This document shows positions 1-8,389 of a stretch of 64,000 nucleotides of DNA, piece after piece (position 1 is the stretch's first letter; each line of letters begins with the position of its first letter). Under the pieces are notes generated by a model that was not told the origin of the DNA, did not search any database, and was given only the letters and a program-made list of their open reading frames with translations. Source of the DNA: Microvirga rosea. GTDB taxonomy: Bacteria > Pseudomonadota > Alphaproteobacteria > Rhizobiales > Beijerinckiaceae. The stretch is taken from assembly GCF_020595095.1 (NCBI RefSeq), contig NZ_JAJDOP010000002.1, forward strand, positions 620,001 to 684,000, in the 5' to 3' direction. The position numbers and the translations under genes are program-made.

Positions 1-62
1 ACGACACCAGCGCAAAAGCCGCGCGGCGCGCAGAGAAGAATGTCGAGGGGCGGGTTCGTCAT
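1..62 (-). CDS. ispH: 4-hydroxy-3-methylbut-2-enyl diphosphate reductase IspH, N-terminal fragment
   Basis: Only the first 20 codons are in the window; the gene runs off the left edge. Reading the minus strand from the ATG at 62 gives MTNPPLDILLCAPRGFCAGV. The segment LLCAPRGFCAGV matches the N-terminus of IspH/LytB, where the Cys of GFCAG is the first of three [4Fe-4S] cluster ligands. IspH catalyses the last step of the MEP isoprenoid pathway, reducing HMBPP to IPP and DMAPP. It is transcribed divergently from the antiporter gene at 209. The identification rests on a short but very characteristic motif. Confidence 0.85.
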   Translation of the reverse strand, partial: MTNPPLDILLCAPRGFCAGV

Positions 63-208
63 GATGCGGGCGATGTGGCGAGACTGGACCCTCGCTGTCA
101 AGCGGGAGTGACGCTTATTCGCGCCTTCGGTTGACGGAAGAAAGGCTCGCACTTCAGGAAAAGACCCCCTAGAAAGGGGGGCGACTCCCTTACCTCTTGC
201 GATGAACG
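63..208. promoter_or_regulatory. divergent intergenic region ispH / CPA2 antiporter
   Basis: This non-coding gap must hold the promoters of ispH (leftward) and the antiporter gene (rightward). It contains a small GC hairpin, CCCCC at 165-169 pairing with GGGGG at 176-180 around a 6-nt loop, about 30 nt before the antiporter start. I cannot place a convincing -35/-10 pair or a strong Shine-Dalgarno sequence. Confidence 0.35.
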
Positions 209-2062
209 ATGGCGGATACGGCTTCCCACGTCAGCTTCCTTCCTCCGATCCTGACCTTTTGCGGGGCAGCCGTCGTGGCCGTGCCGCTTTTCCGCCTGCT
301 GGGGCTCAGTGCCGTCCTGGGCTATCTGGCGGCCGGCATCATCATCGGGCCTTCGGGCCTGAGCCTCGTCGGCGAACCCGAAACGATCGCGACCGTGGCG
401 GAGCTGGGGGTGGTGCTCCTGCTCTTCATCATCGGGCTCGAGCTCAAACTCACCCATCTCTGGTCGATGAAGCGCGACATCTTCGGCCTCGGCTCCGCCC
501 AGCTGGTCATTACGGCCCTTTGCCTTGGAGGGGCGGCGACGAGCGTCGGCTTCTCCGCGAACAGCGCCTTCGTGACCGGGGTCGCGCTGGCGCTCTCGGC
601 GACGGCTATCGCCCTGCAAATGCTGGGCGAGCGCAACGACCTTCAAACTCCTTACGGACAACGCTCTTTCGCCATCCTGCTCTTCCAGGATTTATCCGTC
701 GTCCCGCTTCTGGCCCTGCTGCCCCTTCTCGCGACGGGCTTGAACGCCATCGAACACGATTCCCTGTCCGATCGGCTGATCACCGCCGGAACCACGATCG
801 GGGCGATTGCGGCGGTCGTGGTGATCGGCCGCTATGGCCTGAACCCGTTCTTCCGTGTTTTGGCCCGCAGCGGTGCGCGAGAAGTGATGACGGCATCGGC
901 TCTGCTGGTGGTGCTCGGCTCGGCCCTCCTGATGCAGGAGGTCGGCCTCTCCATGGCCATGGGCGCCTTCCTGGCCGGCCTGCTGCTCGCCGAGTCCAAT
1001 TTCCGCCATCAGCTTGAGGCCGATATCGAACCGTTCCGCGGCATCCTTCTCGGCCTGTTCTTCATGAGCGTCGGCATGTCCATCGACTTGGCGCTCGTGC
1101 ATCGGCAATGGGTGGTCCTGCTGATCGCGGCTCCGGCGGTGATCATCGGCAAGACGCTGATCATCACACTTCTCTCAAAGGGGTTCGGCGCAACCTGGCG
1201 CGATGGGCTTCGCTCCGCCGTCCTGCTCAGCCCGGCCGGTGAATTCGCTTTCGTTCTGGTTCCCTTTGCGCAAGGCCTCGGCTTGTTCTCGGCGCCTGAG
1301 GCACAACTCGTGACGGCCCTGGCGGCCATCACCATGCTGCTGGGGCCGATCCTGGCGACCGTCATGGAGAAATTTATCCGGTCGCGGGAGACCGACAGCG
1401 CGGGCCCCGAGCTGGCAGCCCTTCCGGGACAGGAAAGCGAGATGTCGAGCCGGGTTCTGGTGATCGGTTTCGGCCGCTTCGGGCAGATCGTCAATCAGGT
1501 TCTCCTGGCCCAGGGCATCGAGGCGACGGTCATCGACAAGGACGTCGAACGCATTCGGGATGCCGCGCGCTTCGGCCTCAAGGTTTATTACGGCGACGGC
1601 ACGCGGCTCGACGTGCTGAGGGCTGCCGGAGCGGAGCGCGCGGAAATCATCTGCGTCTGCACCGACCACCCCGACGTGACCCTGAAAATCGTCGAGATCA
1701 TTCATCAGGACTTCCAGAACGCCCGGAGCTTCGTGCGGGCCTATGACCGCATCCACGCCGTAAATCTCATGGGGCTGGAGGTGGATTATCAAATCCGCGA
1801 ATGCTTCGAATCCGCCATCACCTTCGGCCGTGTCACGCTCGAGGAACTCGGCATCGACCCGGAGACGGCGGAAACCAGCGCGGGTGAGATCCGCAAGCGC
1901 GACATCGCCCGCCTCGTTCTGCAGAAAGCAGGCGGCGACATGAGTGGCGCCGAACTCGTGGTGGGGGCGAAGATCACCCCCGAGCCCCTCCTGAAACCGG
2001 CCGGAAAGGCCCGGGGTCTCAGCGCCGAAACCCGGGATATCCTGAACGAAGGTATTTTCTGA
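209..2062 (+). CDS. CPA2-family monovalent cation:proton antiporter, KefB/KefC type with TrkA-N domain
   Basis: The 617-aa product resembles KefB/KefC K+/H+ antiporters of the inner membrane. Residues 1-385 form about a dozen hydrophobic segments of the Na/H-exchanger fold, with the family-typical LLFIIGLEL, LALSATAIALQ and LLFQDLSVVP motifs. From about residue 410 a cytosolic TrkA-N Rossmann domain starts (VLVIGFGRFGQIV), which in the family binds NAD(H) and regulates gating. Its stop overlaps the start of the MATE gene by one base (TGATG), so the two are probably cotranscribed. The Shine-Dalgarno sequence is weak. K+ as substrate is inferred from the family; no KefF/KefG-like partner is adjacent. 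Confidence 0.9.
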   Translation: MADTASHVSFLPPILTFCGAAVVAVPLFRLLGLSAVLGYLAAGIIIGPSGLSLVGEPETIATVAELGVVLLLFIIGLELKLTHLWSMKRDIFGLGSAQLVITALCLGGAATSVGFSANSAFVTGVALALSATAIALQMLGERNDLQTPYGQRSFAILLFQDLSVVPLLALLPLLATGLNAIEHDSLSDRLITAGTTIGAIAAVVVIGRYGLNPFFRVLARSGAREVMTASALLVVLGSALLMQEVGLSMAMGAFLAGLLLAESNFRHQLEADIEPFRGILLGLFFMSVGMSIDLALVHRQWVVLLIAAPAVIIGKTLIITLLSKGFGATWRDGLRSAVLLSPAGEFAFVLVPFAQGLGLFSAPEAQLVTALAAITMLLGPILATVMEKFIRSRETDSAGPELAALPGQESEMSSRVLVIGFGRFGQIVNQVLLAQGIEATVIDKDVERIRDAARFGLKVYYGDGTRLDVLRAAGAERAEIICVCTDHPDVTLKIVEIIHQDFQNARSFVRAYDRIHAVNLMGLEVDYQIRECFESAITFGRVTLEELGIDPETAETSAGEIRKRDIARLVLQKAGGDMSGAELVVGAKITPEPLLKPAGKARGLSAETRDILNEGIF

Positions 2063-3441
2063 TGGACACGCCCCGGGTCGAGGCGACGCCGTCCGCGGAT
2101 GTGGCGCCTCCGCGCTTCGTTGCCGGCTCGACCATGCGGCATGTGCTCGTCATGACGGGCACCGGCGCCGCCGGCCTGATCGCGATTTTCGTCGTCGACC
2201 TCGTATCGCTTCTCTACATTTCCTGGCTGAAGGACCCGAGCCTGACGGCCGGGGTCGGATTGGCGACGGTCGTGATGTTCTTCACCATCTCGATCAATGT
2301 GGGTCTCATGATCCCCATCGGGGCCCTCGTGTCCCGCGCCCTCGGGGCACGGGAACCGGAGCGCGCCCGCCGCCTGGCGACCTCGGGGGCCGCCCTGATG
2401 GTCGTGGTGGCGACCATCGTGAGCATTGCCGTCCTGGCCCTGCTGCCCTGGATCCTGGGGCTGATGGGCGCCTCGGAGCGCACCTATCAGGTGGCCCATG
2501 ACTTTCTCTGGATTTCCTTGCCGACCAATGGAGTGGTCGCTCTTGCGATGGCTCTGTCAAACGTGCTGCGCGCCGCAGGGGATGCCAAGCGCAGCATGTA
2601 TGCGACCTTGTCGATCGCCGCGGTCACGATCGTGCTGGATCCGCTGTTCATCTTCGGTCTCGGGCTGAAGGCGAATGGGGCGGCCCTGACCATCGATCTC
2701 GCCCGCCTCGCCTACGCGTATGTCAGCTTCCGGTTCGTCACCCGCCATCACAACCTGCTGTCGTGGCCGCGCCTCGATCATGTCCTGACGGATGCGCGCC
2801 CCTTCTTCGCCATCGCGATTCCGGCCATTCTCACCAACATCGCCGCGCCGGTCGCCAATGCGTTCTTCACCAGCATCATGGCGCGCTTCGGAGATCAAGC
2901 CATCGCGGCCTCGGCGATCATCGACCGGGTGACTCCGGTCGCCTTTGGCGGCCTCTTCGCCCTCGCGGGCGCCATCGGTCCGGTCATGGGGCAGAACTGG
3001 GGGGCCAGGAGGTTCGACCGCGTTCGCCAGATCCTGAAGGACGCGCTGACCTTCAACGTCGTCTATGTCGGAAGCGTGTGGCTCGTGCTCTATCTGGTCC
3101 GCGTGCCGCTGACGCTCCTGTTCAACGCACCTCCGATGACTGCGGACATCGTCCAGTTCTTCTGCCAGTACAGCGGCGTGATCTGGTTCTTTGTCGGCTT
3201 GGTCTTCGTCTCGAATGCCTCGTTCAACAATCTGGGATTTCCGCTCCTGTCCACATTCTTCAACTGGGGGCGTGCTACCCTGGGAATGATCCCTTTCGCC
3301 TATATCGGGGCGGAAATGGGCGGGCCGCGCGGAGCTTTGCTGGGAATCGGCGCCGGTTCGATCGCCTTTGGGATCGGAGCAGTCGTGACGGCGTTCTGGA
3401 CCATACGCCGCCTGGAACGGCGCGCGGCGGTGCCTTTATAA
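2062..3441 (+). CDS. MATE family efflux transporter
   Basis: The 459-aa protein has twelve predicted membrane segments in two similar halves, the MATE (MatE) architecture of NorM/DinF-type Na+- or H+-driven exporters of cationic drugs or metabolites. Conserved-looking features include the N-terminal stretch LLYISWLKDPSLTAGVGLAT and the repeat-half segment FGDQAIAASAIIDRV. It starts inside the stop codon of the antiporter gene, so translational coupling is likely. The substrate cannot be read from the sequence. Confidence 0.9.
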   Translation: MDTPRVEATPSADVAPPRFVAGSTMRHVLVMTGTGAAGLIAIFVVDLVSLLYISWLKDPSLTAGVGLATVVMFFTISINVGLMIPIGALVSRALGAREPERARRLATSGAALMVVVATIVSIAVLALLPWILGLMGASERTYQVAHDFLWISLPTNGVVALAMALSNVLRAAGDAKRSMYATLSIAAVTIVLDPLFIFGLGLKANGAALTIDLARLAYAYVSFRFVTRHHNLLSWPRLDHVLTDARPFFAIAIPAILTNIAAPVANAFFTSIMARFGDQAIAASAIIDRVTPVAFGGLFALAGAIGPVMGQNWGARRFDRVRQILKDALTFNVVYVGSVWLVLYLVRVPLTLLFNAPPMTADIVQFFCQYSGVIWFFVGLVFVSNASFNNLGFPLLSTFFNWGRATLGMIPFAYIGAEMGGPRGALLGIGAGSIAFGIGAVVTAFWTIRRLERRAAVPL

Positions 3442-3477
3442 CCGGCGTCATGAGACGCCTTGGGAGAGGAGCCTGCA

Positions 3478-4176
3478 ATGTTCAACTGGTTCGATGTGAT
3501 GCAGCAGGCCCAGTCCAATGCAGGGCTTGATGTCCTGACCCGGCAGTTCAAGCTGTCCGACGATCAGGCGCAAAAGGCGATGCTGGCCTTCCTGCCGGCC
3601 TTCGTCATGGGCCTGCAACATATGACGCTCACAGCCCCATCCAATCCGTTCCTGCAGAACTTTCCCGGAAATCCATGGCAGATCCCCGGCCAGGTCCTTT
3701 CGGCGCAGGCACAGCAGAACGGAAAGCGGTTGATCGACAGCCTCTTCGGCTCGGACGATGCGAGCCGGCGCATCGCTCACCGCGCCGCCGACTTCACGGG
3801 CCTCAACGTCGATCTCATGCAGCAGATGCTGCCGGTCATGGCGGGCATCTTCGCCGGGACCCTGCACCAGATGGCGACAGGTCAGGGACGGCTGGCGGAC
3901 ATCCTCGCAGACCAGCCGAAGGAGCCGGAAAAGAAGCAGGCTCCGACCGATCCTTGGACGGCCGCTTGGGTGGGTTGGATGCAGGCGTTCCAATCCGGGC
4001 CTGAAGAAAGCCGCTCCGTCCGAGAGCCTTCCAAACCGTCAAGGGAAAGCGCCGAATCCGGCGAAGCGCCGTTGTCCTGGCAAAGCATGATGCAGAAGGG
4101 ACATGAGATGCAGATGCAGTATCTCACGTCCCTTCAGTCGATTCTGGACGAAGCCTGGAAGCCCCGCAAGCTGTGA
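3478..4176 (+). CDS. DUF937-like helical protein, possibly cytosolic
   Basis: The 232-aa product starts at the ATG at 3478, preceded by GGGAGAGGAG about 6 nt upstream; an in-frame TTG at 3460 is less likely. The N-terminal 150 residues match the DUF937/YidB-like pattern: MFNWFDVMQQAQ, then a helix-rich segment with LSDDQAQKAMLAFLPAF, then SLFGSDDASRRIAH and LMQQMLPVMAG. The C-terminal third is charged and Pro/Ser-rich, probably disordered, and ends in a short amphipathic helix. There is no signal peptide. The function of the family is unknown. It lies 36 bp downstream of the MATE gene and ends 2 bp from the convergent DUF1127 gene. Confidence 0.75.
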   Translation: MFNWFDVMQQAQSNAGLDVLTRQFKLSDDQAQKAMLAFLPAFVMGLQHMTLTAPSNPFLQNFPGNPWQIPGQVLSAQAQQNGKRLIDSLFGSDDASRRIAHRAADFTGLNVDLMQQMLPVMAGIFAGTLHQMATGQGRLADILADQPKEPEKKQAPTDPWTAAWVGWMQAFQSGPEESRSVREPSKPSRESAESGEAPLSWQSMMQKGHEMQMQYLTSLQSILDEAWKPRKL

Positions 4177-4178
4177 GG

Positions 4179-4505
4179 TCAGGCGGCGGAAACGCTGGGC
4201 TTCACCAGTGGGACGACCGGTCGAACAGAACGGGCCGGTGCGGCGACCCGTTCGGTTCGCGCATGCCGCTCGGCACATCGAACCAAAACCCATGAAGGAT
4301 TGTGGAGGAGCGGCTCGGCGAGCGCCCCTTCCACATCGCTGCGGACAAGGCCGATATCCTTGAGCATGCGGTCGTCGAACTCCGCCAAGTGAACGATTTC
4401 ACGGCGGTGTTGCAGAGCCTTGACGATGTTGGCGACAGCGCGGACGATCGATCCCAGGAACGTCGCTCCGGGGAGGCTCGTGACGTGGGGGGCGGACCGG
4501 GTCAT
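4179..4505 (-). CDS. DUF1127 domain protein
   Basis: The 108-aa basic protein carries the DUF1127/YjiS-like motif RREIVHLAEFDDRMLKDIGL followed by RSDVEGALAEP at about residues 33-64. DUF1127 proteins are small and often Arg-rich; in several alphaproteobacteria they affect RNA turnover and phosphate or carbon uptake. This one has an additional N-terminal hydrophobic stretch and a 40-residue basic C-terminal tail. It is convergent with the DUF937 gene and divergent from the LysR gene. The role here is not known. Confidence 0.8.
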   Translation of the reverse strand: MTRSAPHVTSLPGATFLGSIVRAVANIVKALQHRREIVHLAEFDDRMLKDIGLVRSDVEGALAEPLLHNPSWVLVRCAERHARTERVAAPARSVRPVVPLVKPSVSAA

Positions 4506-4689
4506 GGCAGTATCCTAGCTTTCTCAAACATCGATCAGGCGGCTTGAAGCGCGGCTCGCTTCAAATCCATTTCCAAACACGTTCCAACAATTTTTGCTGG
4601 GACGACCAAGGCGAAAACCAGGGTCAACCATTTGTTGTTAAATGGCTTTTCCTGATTTCCAAGAATTGATACCACACCCTATACATCAC

Positions 4690-4719
4690 TTGAAACGATT
4701 GTTTGAGATGTGTAACATC
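4690..4719 (+). promoter_or_regulatory. predicted sigma-70 promoter and palindromic site of the LysR gene
   Basis: TTGAAA (4690-4695) and TAACAT (4713-4718) are separated by 17 bp and lie about 30 bp before the LysR start. An interrupted palindrome GATGT-GTA-ACATC (4707-4719) overlaps the -10 box. LysR-type regulators usually repress their own promoter through such dyads, so this may be an autoregulatory site. This is a pattern match only. Confidence 0.45.
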
Positions 4720-4747
4720 AGCAATAGTGATGAACAGGGAAACGCCG

Positions 4748-5638
4748 ATGCACCTGCTGGATATCGATCAGCTCAAGACTTTCGTGGCGATTGCCGACAC
4801 GGGTTCCTTCACGCGTGCCGCAGATGTGGTGCATAAGACCCAAAGTGCCGTGTCGATGCAGATGAAGCGTCTGGAAGATCGGGTCGGGCGTCCGATCTTC
4901 GAGCGCGACGGGCGTCTCTCCAAACTGACCGATGAGGGTGAGCGGCTTCTGGATTATGCCCGCCGCATCGTGCGTCTGAATGCCGAATGCATGGCCTCGT
5001 TCAACGACAACGAACTGGTCGGCCGTGTGCGCCTCGGCCTCCCGGACGACTACGCCGACCGTTACCTGCCCGAGATTCTGGCGCGCTTCTCCCGTTCCAA
5101 CCCGAAGGCGGAGGTGACGGTGATGTGCGAGCCCACGCACAATCTCATCGAACGGGTGCAGCATGGGGATCTGGATCTTGCGATCATCACCCATGTGGAC
5201 CGCCGCGGGCCATCGGAGATCGTGCGCATCGAGCAGCTGCTCTGGGTGACCTCGGGGCGGCATACGGTGCACGAGGAAAGCCCGATTCCGCTGGCTCTCG
5301 GGCGCCCCAACTGCAACTGGAGGCATTCGGCAACCGAAGCTCTGGAAAGTGCCGACCGCCCCTTCCGCATCGCCTATGTGAGCTGGCATTCGACGGCGGT
5401 GGGAGCCGCGGTTCTCGCGGGCCTTGCGGTGTCGGTGCTTCCCGAAAGCGCGGTGCGTCCCGGCATGCGGATCCTTGGTCCCTCGGACGGCTTCCCAGCC
5501 CTGCCCTCCTGCAAGATCGGGCTGATCCGCTCCCGTGGCGGCGAGAACCCGCTGGCCGATGCCCTCGGCTTCCACATCAAGCAGTCCCTGGACAATCTGG
5601 GCTCGACCCGTCCGCTCCTGGCGCCGGCGGCCGAATAA
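4748..5638 (+). CDS. LysR-type transcriptional regulator
   Basis: The 296-aa protein has an N-terminal winged helix-turn-helix (about residues 6-65, with SFTRAADVVHKTQSAVSMQM) and a C-terminal periplasmic-binding-protein-like effector domain. The start at 4748 is chosen because AGGGA lies 7 nt upstream and the family begins a few residues before the helix (MHLLDIDQLKTF). It is convergent with the DMT transporter gene 17 bp away, so it does not share a divergent promoter with it; the target is unknown. A predicted promoter with an overlapping palindrome lies directly upstream. Confidence 0.9.
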   Translation: MHLLDIDQLKTFVAIADTGSFTRAADVVHKTQSAVSMQMKRLEDRVGRPIFERDGRLSKLTDEGERLLDYARRIVRLNAECMASFNDNELVGRVRLGLPDDYADRYLPEILARFSRSNPKAEVTVMCEPTHNLIERVQHGDLDLAIITHVDRRGPSEIVRIEQLLWVTSGRHTVHEESPIPLALGRPNCNWRHSATEALESADRPFRIAYVSWHSTAVGAAVLAGLAVSVLPESAVRPGMRILGPSDGFPALPSCKIGLIRSRGGENPLADALGFHIKQSLDNLGSTRPLLAPAAE

Positions 5639-5655
5639 CCGCCCGCTTGGTTCCG

Positions 5656-6600
5656 CTATGCCTTTGCGGCCGGACGGCGCAGGACCAGCACGTTCCCCGC
5701 AAGGGCGAAGACGACGCCCAATGCGGCGAGCGGCGTCCAGACATAGCCTTCGATCAGGGTTGAAACGGCAAGCGCGATGATCGGGAAAAGGACCGTCGTA
5801 TAACCGGCCCGCGCCGCACCGAGCCGCCGCAGGAGCGTCAGATAGGCCGCGAAGGCGAGAACCGAAGCGCCGACCGCGAGATAGATCAGCGCGCCGATAT
5901 AGGTGATCGTCGGCTCGATGATGAAGGCATTGCCACGCACGAGGTTCAGACCAACGAGAACGATCACCCCATAGGTCATGGCCCAGGCGTTCGCGGAGAT
6001 CAGTGGAGCACCGCGACGTTGCACGACCGTTGAGATCATGTTGCCTGAACAGAAGAACAAGGTGCCGAGGACGCACAATCCAAGTCCCCGCAAGGCCGCG
6101 GCGTTGAAGCCTGCGCCCGTGATCTCCGGCCAGAACAGCAGCACGATGCCGAGTGCTCCGATAAATCCGCCGATGGCGACGCGCAGCTCCACCTTCTGAC
6201 GAAAGATCACGAAGCTCAGCACCAGGTTGAAGATGGAGGCCAGCGAGAACACAACCGAGAGAAGTCCGGACGGAACGGACAAACCGCCATAGTAGAAGCA
6301 GATGAAATTAAACGAAAAGAGGCACAGCCCCACGGCCATGAAGCGCAGGTGATCGGAAAGAACGAAACGGACCCGCATGCCGGCCGCCCACACCCATCCC
6401 CAGGTGCACAAGGCCGCCAGGGCAAAGCGCCAGAGGACGGACATCTCAGGCGCCACCACGCCGAGTTGAGCGTGAATGCCGATCCAGCTGACGCCCCACA
6501 AGATGACGGTCGCCACGTACAATCCGAGGGTGCTCCCCTCAAGCCGCGCGGGCTGCACTTCCGGCATCGTCTCCAATCGCGGCGTCGTAGCGTGCGACAT
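5656..6600 (-). CDS. DMT superfamily (EamA-type) transporter
   Basis: The 314-aa protein has ten hydrophobic segments arranged as two EamA repeats, typical of RhaT/YddG-like exporters of amino acids or metabolites in the inner membrane. Two in-frame ATGs (6606 and 6600) compete; AAAGGA fits the one at 6600 best (9-nt spacer). Both ATGs and part of the Shine-Dalgarno sequence lie in one arm of a 13-bp inverted repeat whose other arm is 48 nt upstream in the mRNA, so initiation may be controlled by structure. The substrate is unknown. Confidence 0.88.
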   Translation of the reverse strand: MSHATTPRLETMPEVQPARLEGSTLGLYVATVILWGVSWIGIHAQLGVVAPEMSVLWRFALAALCTWGWVWAAGMRVRFVLSDHLRFMAVGLCLFSFNFICFYYGGLSVPSGLLSVVFSLASIFNLVLSFVIFRQKVELRVAIGGFIGALGIVLLFWPEITGAGFNAAALRGLGLCVLGTLFFCSGNMISTVVQRRGAPLISANAWAMTYGVIVLVGLNLVRGNAFIIEPTITYIGALIYLAVGASVLAFAAYLTLLRRLGAARAGYTTVLFPIIALAVSTLIEGYVWTPLAALGVVFALAGNVLVLRRPAAKA

Positions 6601-6672
6601 GATCATATTTCCTTTGTACGCCCCCCGGTTACGCTCATCGTCTCATCAGGGCAAATGATGAAATATGATCAT
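6599..6672 (-). repeat. 13-bp perfect inverted repeat covering the DMT transporter start codon
   Basis: ATGATCATATTTC at 6599-6611 is repeated in inverse orientation as GAAATATGATCAT at 6660-6672, with 48 bp between the arms. In the leftward mRNA the downstream arm contains part of the Shine-Dalgarno sequence and both candidate ATGs. The repeat could be a translation-masking hairpin or a pair of operator half-sites; each arm also contains the self-complementary TGATCA. Confidence 0.6.
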
Positions 6673-6829
6673 TTCTCCTTCAAACGCTGATGAAAGCTGT
6701 TGGAATTTGTTCCGTGGCCCCAACCAGGCATGCCCGTGCGACACGGAGAGTGTTTCAGGATTCTCCTCGGGCGAGGGTGCCGTTTAATGATTCATAGCTC
6801 TCCAAACCCTTGAGTGATAACAATCTCCT

Positions 6830-7621
6830 ATGAGCCGACAGCACATGTTTCAGCGCAAAGGGAGCCTCTCTGCCCGCTACATGGACTACACGCAGCGTGT
6901 TATCGGCGCAGAGAGATCCGGCATCGCGGATACCCAGCTCGGAATGGTGCTGACCTTCGTCGCGGGGGCCGTCAATGCGGGCGGGTTTCTGGTTGTCGGT
7001 CAGTACACATCGCATATGTCGGGGATCTTTTCGGCCCTCGCGGACAATCTCGTCCTCGGGACGCTGAGCCTTGTCCTCGCAGGGCTCAGTGCGCTCGTGT
7101 TCTTCGTCCTGGGCGCGGCCTGTTCGGCGATACTGATCAACTGGGGGCGCCGCAGGGAGCGGAGGGACTTTTTCGCTCTGCCCTTGATGCTTGAAGCGAT
7201 TCTCCTTTTCGGCTTCGGCCTTCTTGGCGCCTTCATGCAGGGCACCGCCCTGTTTACCGTGCTTGCCGTTCTCCTCCTCTGCTTCATCATGGGGCTACAG
7301 AACGCGACCGTGACCAAAATCTCCGGGGCTCGCATCCGCACGACACACGTCACAGGGATGATTACCGACGTGGGGATCGAGTTCGGAAAGCTCGTCTACT
7401 GGAACAGGGCCTCCATGAAGCCCGGGGCGGAGCCGGTGCGAGCGGACCGGCCGAAACTTCGTCTGCTGCTTGTTCTTCTCGGCTCCTTCTTCGCCGGCGG
7501 CGTGTTCGGCGCCTTCGGCTTTCAACATTGGGGGTTCGCAACCTGCATTCCGCTCGGGCTGCTTCTTTTGATCCTGGCAAGCCCCTTGCTGCTCAACAGC
7601 TTTGCGAGCCGTCGGCCATAA
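6830..7621 (+). CDS. DUF1275 (YoaK family) membrane protein
   Basis: The 263-aa protein has a short polar N-terminus, then about six hydrophobic segments. The DUF1275 hallmarks are present: TFVAGAVNAGGFLVVGQYTS near residue 42 and the segment GLQNATVTKISGARIRTTHV around residue 155. The family is an inner-membrane protein group of unknown function, distantly suspected to transport solutes. The start at 6830 has a poor Shine-Dalgarno sequence; a second ATG at 6845 is possible. It stands alone between the DMT gene (divergent) and the secreted ABM-like gene. Confidence 0.85.
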   Translation: MSRQHMFQRKGSLSARYMDYTQRVIGAERSGIADTQLGMVLTFVAGAVNAGGFLVVGQYTSHMSGIFSALADNLVLGTLSLVLAGLSALVFFVLGAACSAILINWGRRRERRDFFALPLMLEAILLFGFGLLGAFMQGTALFTVLAVLLLCFIMGLQNATVTKISGARIRTTHVTGMITDVGIEFGKLVYWNRASMKPGAEPVRADRPKLRLLLVLLGSFFAGGVFGAFGFQHWGFATCIPLGLLLLILASPLLLNSFASRRP

Positions 7622-7627
7622 AGACAG

Positions 7628-7646
7628 GCACCTGCCTCGGAGGTGC
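7628..7646 (+). terminator. hairpin after the DUF1275 gene
   Basis: GCACCT (7628-7633) pairs with AGGTGC (7641-7646) around a 7-nt loop, starting 7 nt after the stop codon. There is no T-tract, so intrinsic termination is uncertain. Confidence 0.35.
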
Positions 7647-7769
7647 GCCCTCGGACCGTGGTCGATAGCGGACGAACGCAAGACACTCTTCCTAGGAAAA
7701 CTATGAATCGCAGTTCGCCTTTTGCAAAAGCCTGAACAATAATCCTGCGTCATCCAGAGGGAGAAAGCG

Positions 7770-8300
7770 ATGAGATCTGGTCTGTACTTTGTCGAAGCCC
7801 TTCGAAGGCCCGGGCTGGCAGCAGCTGTGGTCGGCCTTGGACTTTTCCTTGCACCGACCATTCCATCCGCACAGGAAGCTCGCCCCCCGTCATCCCGCCC
7901 GGCCCGGACGACCGCCAACGACACGACCCCCATTCGTATCGTCCTCGTCGAATGGCGGATCAAGAAAGGCCGCGAGCAGGAGTTCCTGGACTACTGGTCC
8001 AACCAAGCCACCATCGCCGATCGCTCGGGCCTGATCAGCGAGTTCCTCAGCCGTGTCGAGGATCGCACGCAATATCCCTGGATGGTATGGGATCTGGATC
8101 CGGGTTGGACCACCTTCGTCAATGTCGGCTTCTGGCGCAGTGGCGCCGATTTCAACGATCAGATCGGCCGCTTCATCAACAATGCCAAGCCGCCCCTGGA
8201 CTTCGAGGCTCAAAAGCGCAGACGGGTCTTCGTCGCTCCCGAACGCTGGCGCATCGGCGCAGCGCCCCTCATGACGTCCGACCATTCCGGCGTCAAATAA
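7770..8300 (+). CDS. exported protein with an ABM-like dimeric alpha/beta-barrel domain
   Basis: The 176-aa product has a good Shine-Dalgarno sequence (GGGAGAAA) and a signal peptide of about 36 residues that likely ends at SAQ. The mature part opens with TPIRIVLVEWRIKKGREQEF and continues with short beta-alpha elements resembling antibiotic-biosynthesis-monooxygenase/ferredoxin-like barrels (EFLSRVEDRTQYPWMVWDLD). No catalytic residues can be assigned. It is monocistronic and convergent with the ABC permease gene. The assignment to the ABM superfamily is by general pattern only. Confidence 0.6.
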   Translation: MRSGLYFVEALRRPGLAAAVVGLGLFLAPTIPSAQEARPPSSRPARTTANDTTPIRIVLVEWRIKKGREQEFLDYWSNQATIADRSGLISEFLSRVEDRTQYPWMVWDLDPGWTTFVNVGFWRSGADFNDQIGRFINNAKPPLDFEAQKRRRVFVAPERWRIGAAPLMTSDHSGVK

Positions 8301-8362
8301 ATCCGCTCACGATGGCTATGGTGTCGGCACTGATGTTCCTTCAGTGTCGATGATGAGTGCAT

Positions 8363-8389
8363 GTCTGCGGCCTCGAGGCACAGGCCGCA
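8363..8389. terminator. hairpin between convergent genes
   Basis: TGCGGCCT (8366-8373) pairs with AGGCCGCA (8382-8389) around 8 nt, and the stem can be extended by flanking GTC/GAC. It abuts the stop codon of the permease gene and lies 63 nt after the ABM-like gene, so it could serve both directions. No clear T-run is present. Confidence 0.45.

Noticed and set aside
4718..6076. A 452-codon minus-strand frame antisense to LysR and running into the DMT gene
   Set aside because: It overlaps two well-supported genes in other frames and its composition (His/Arg/Gly-rich) is that of a shadow frame.
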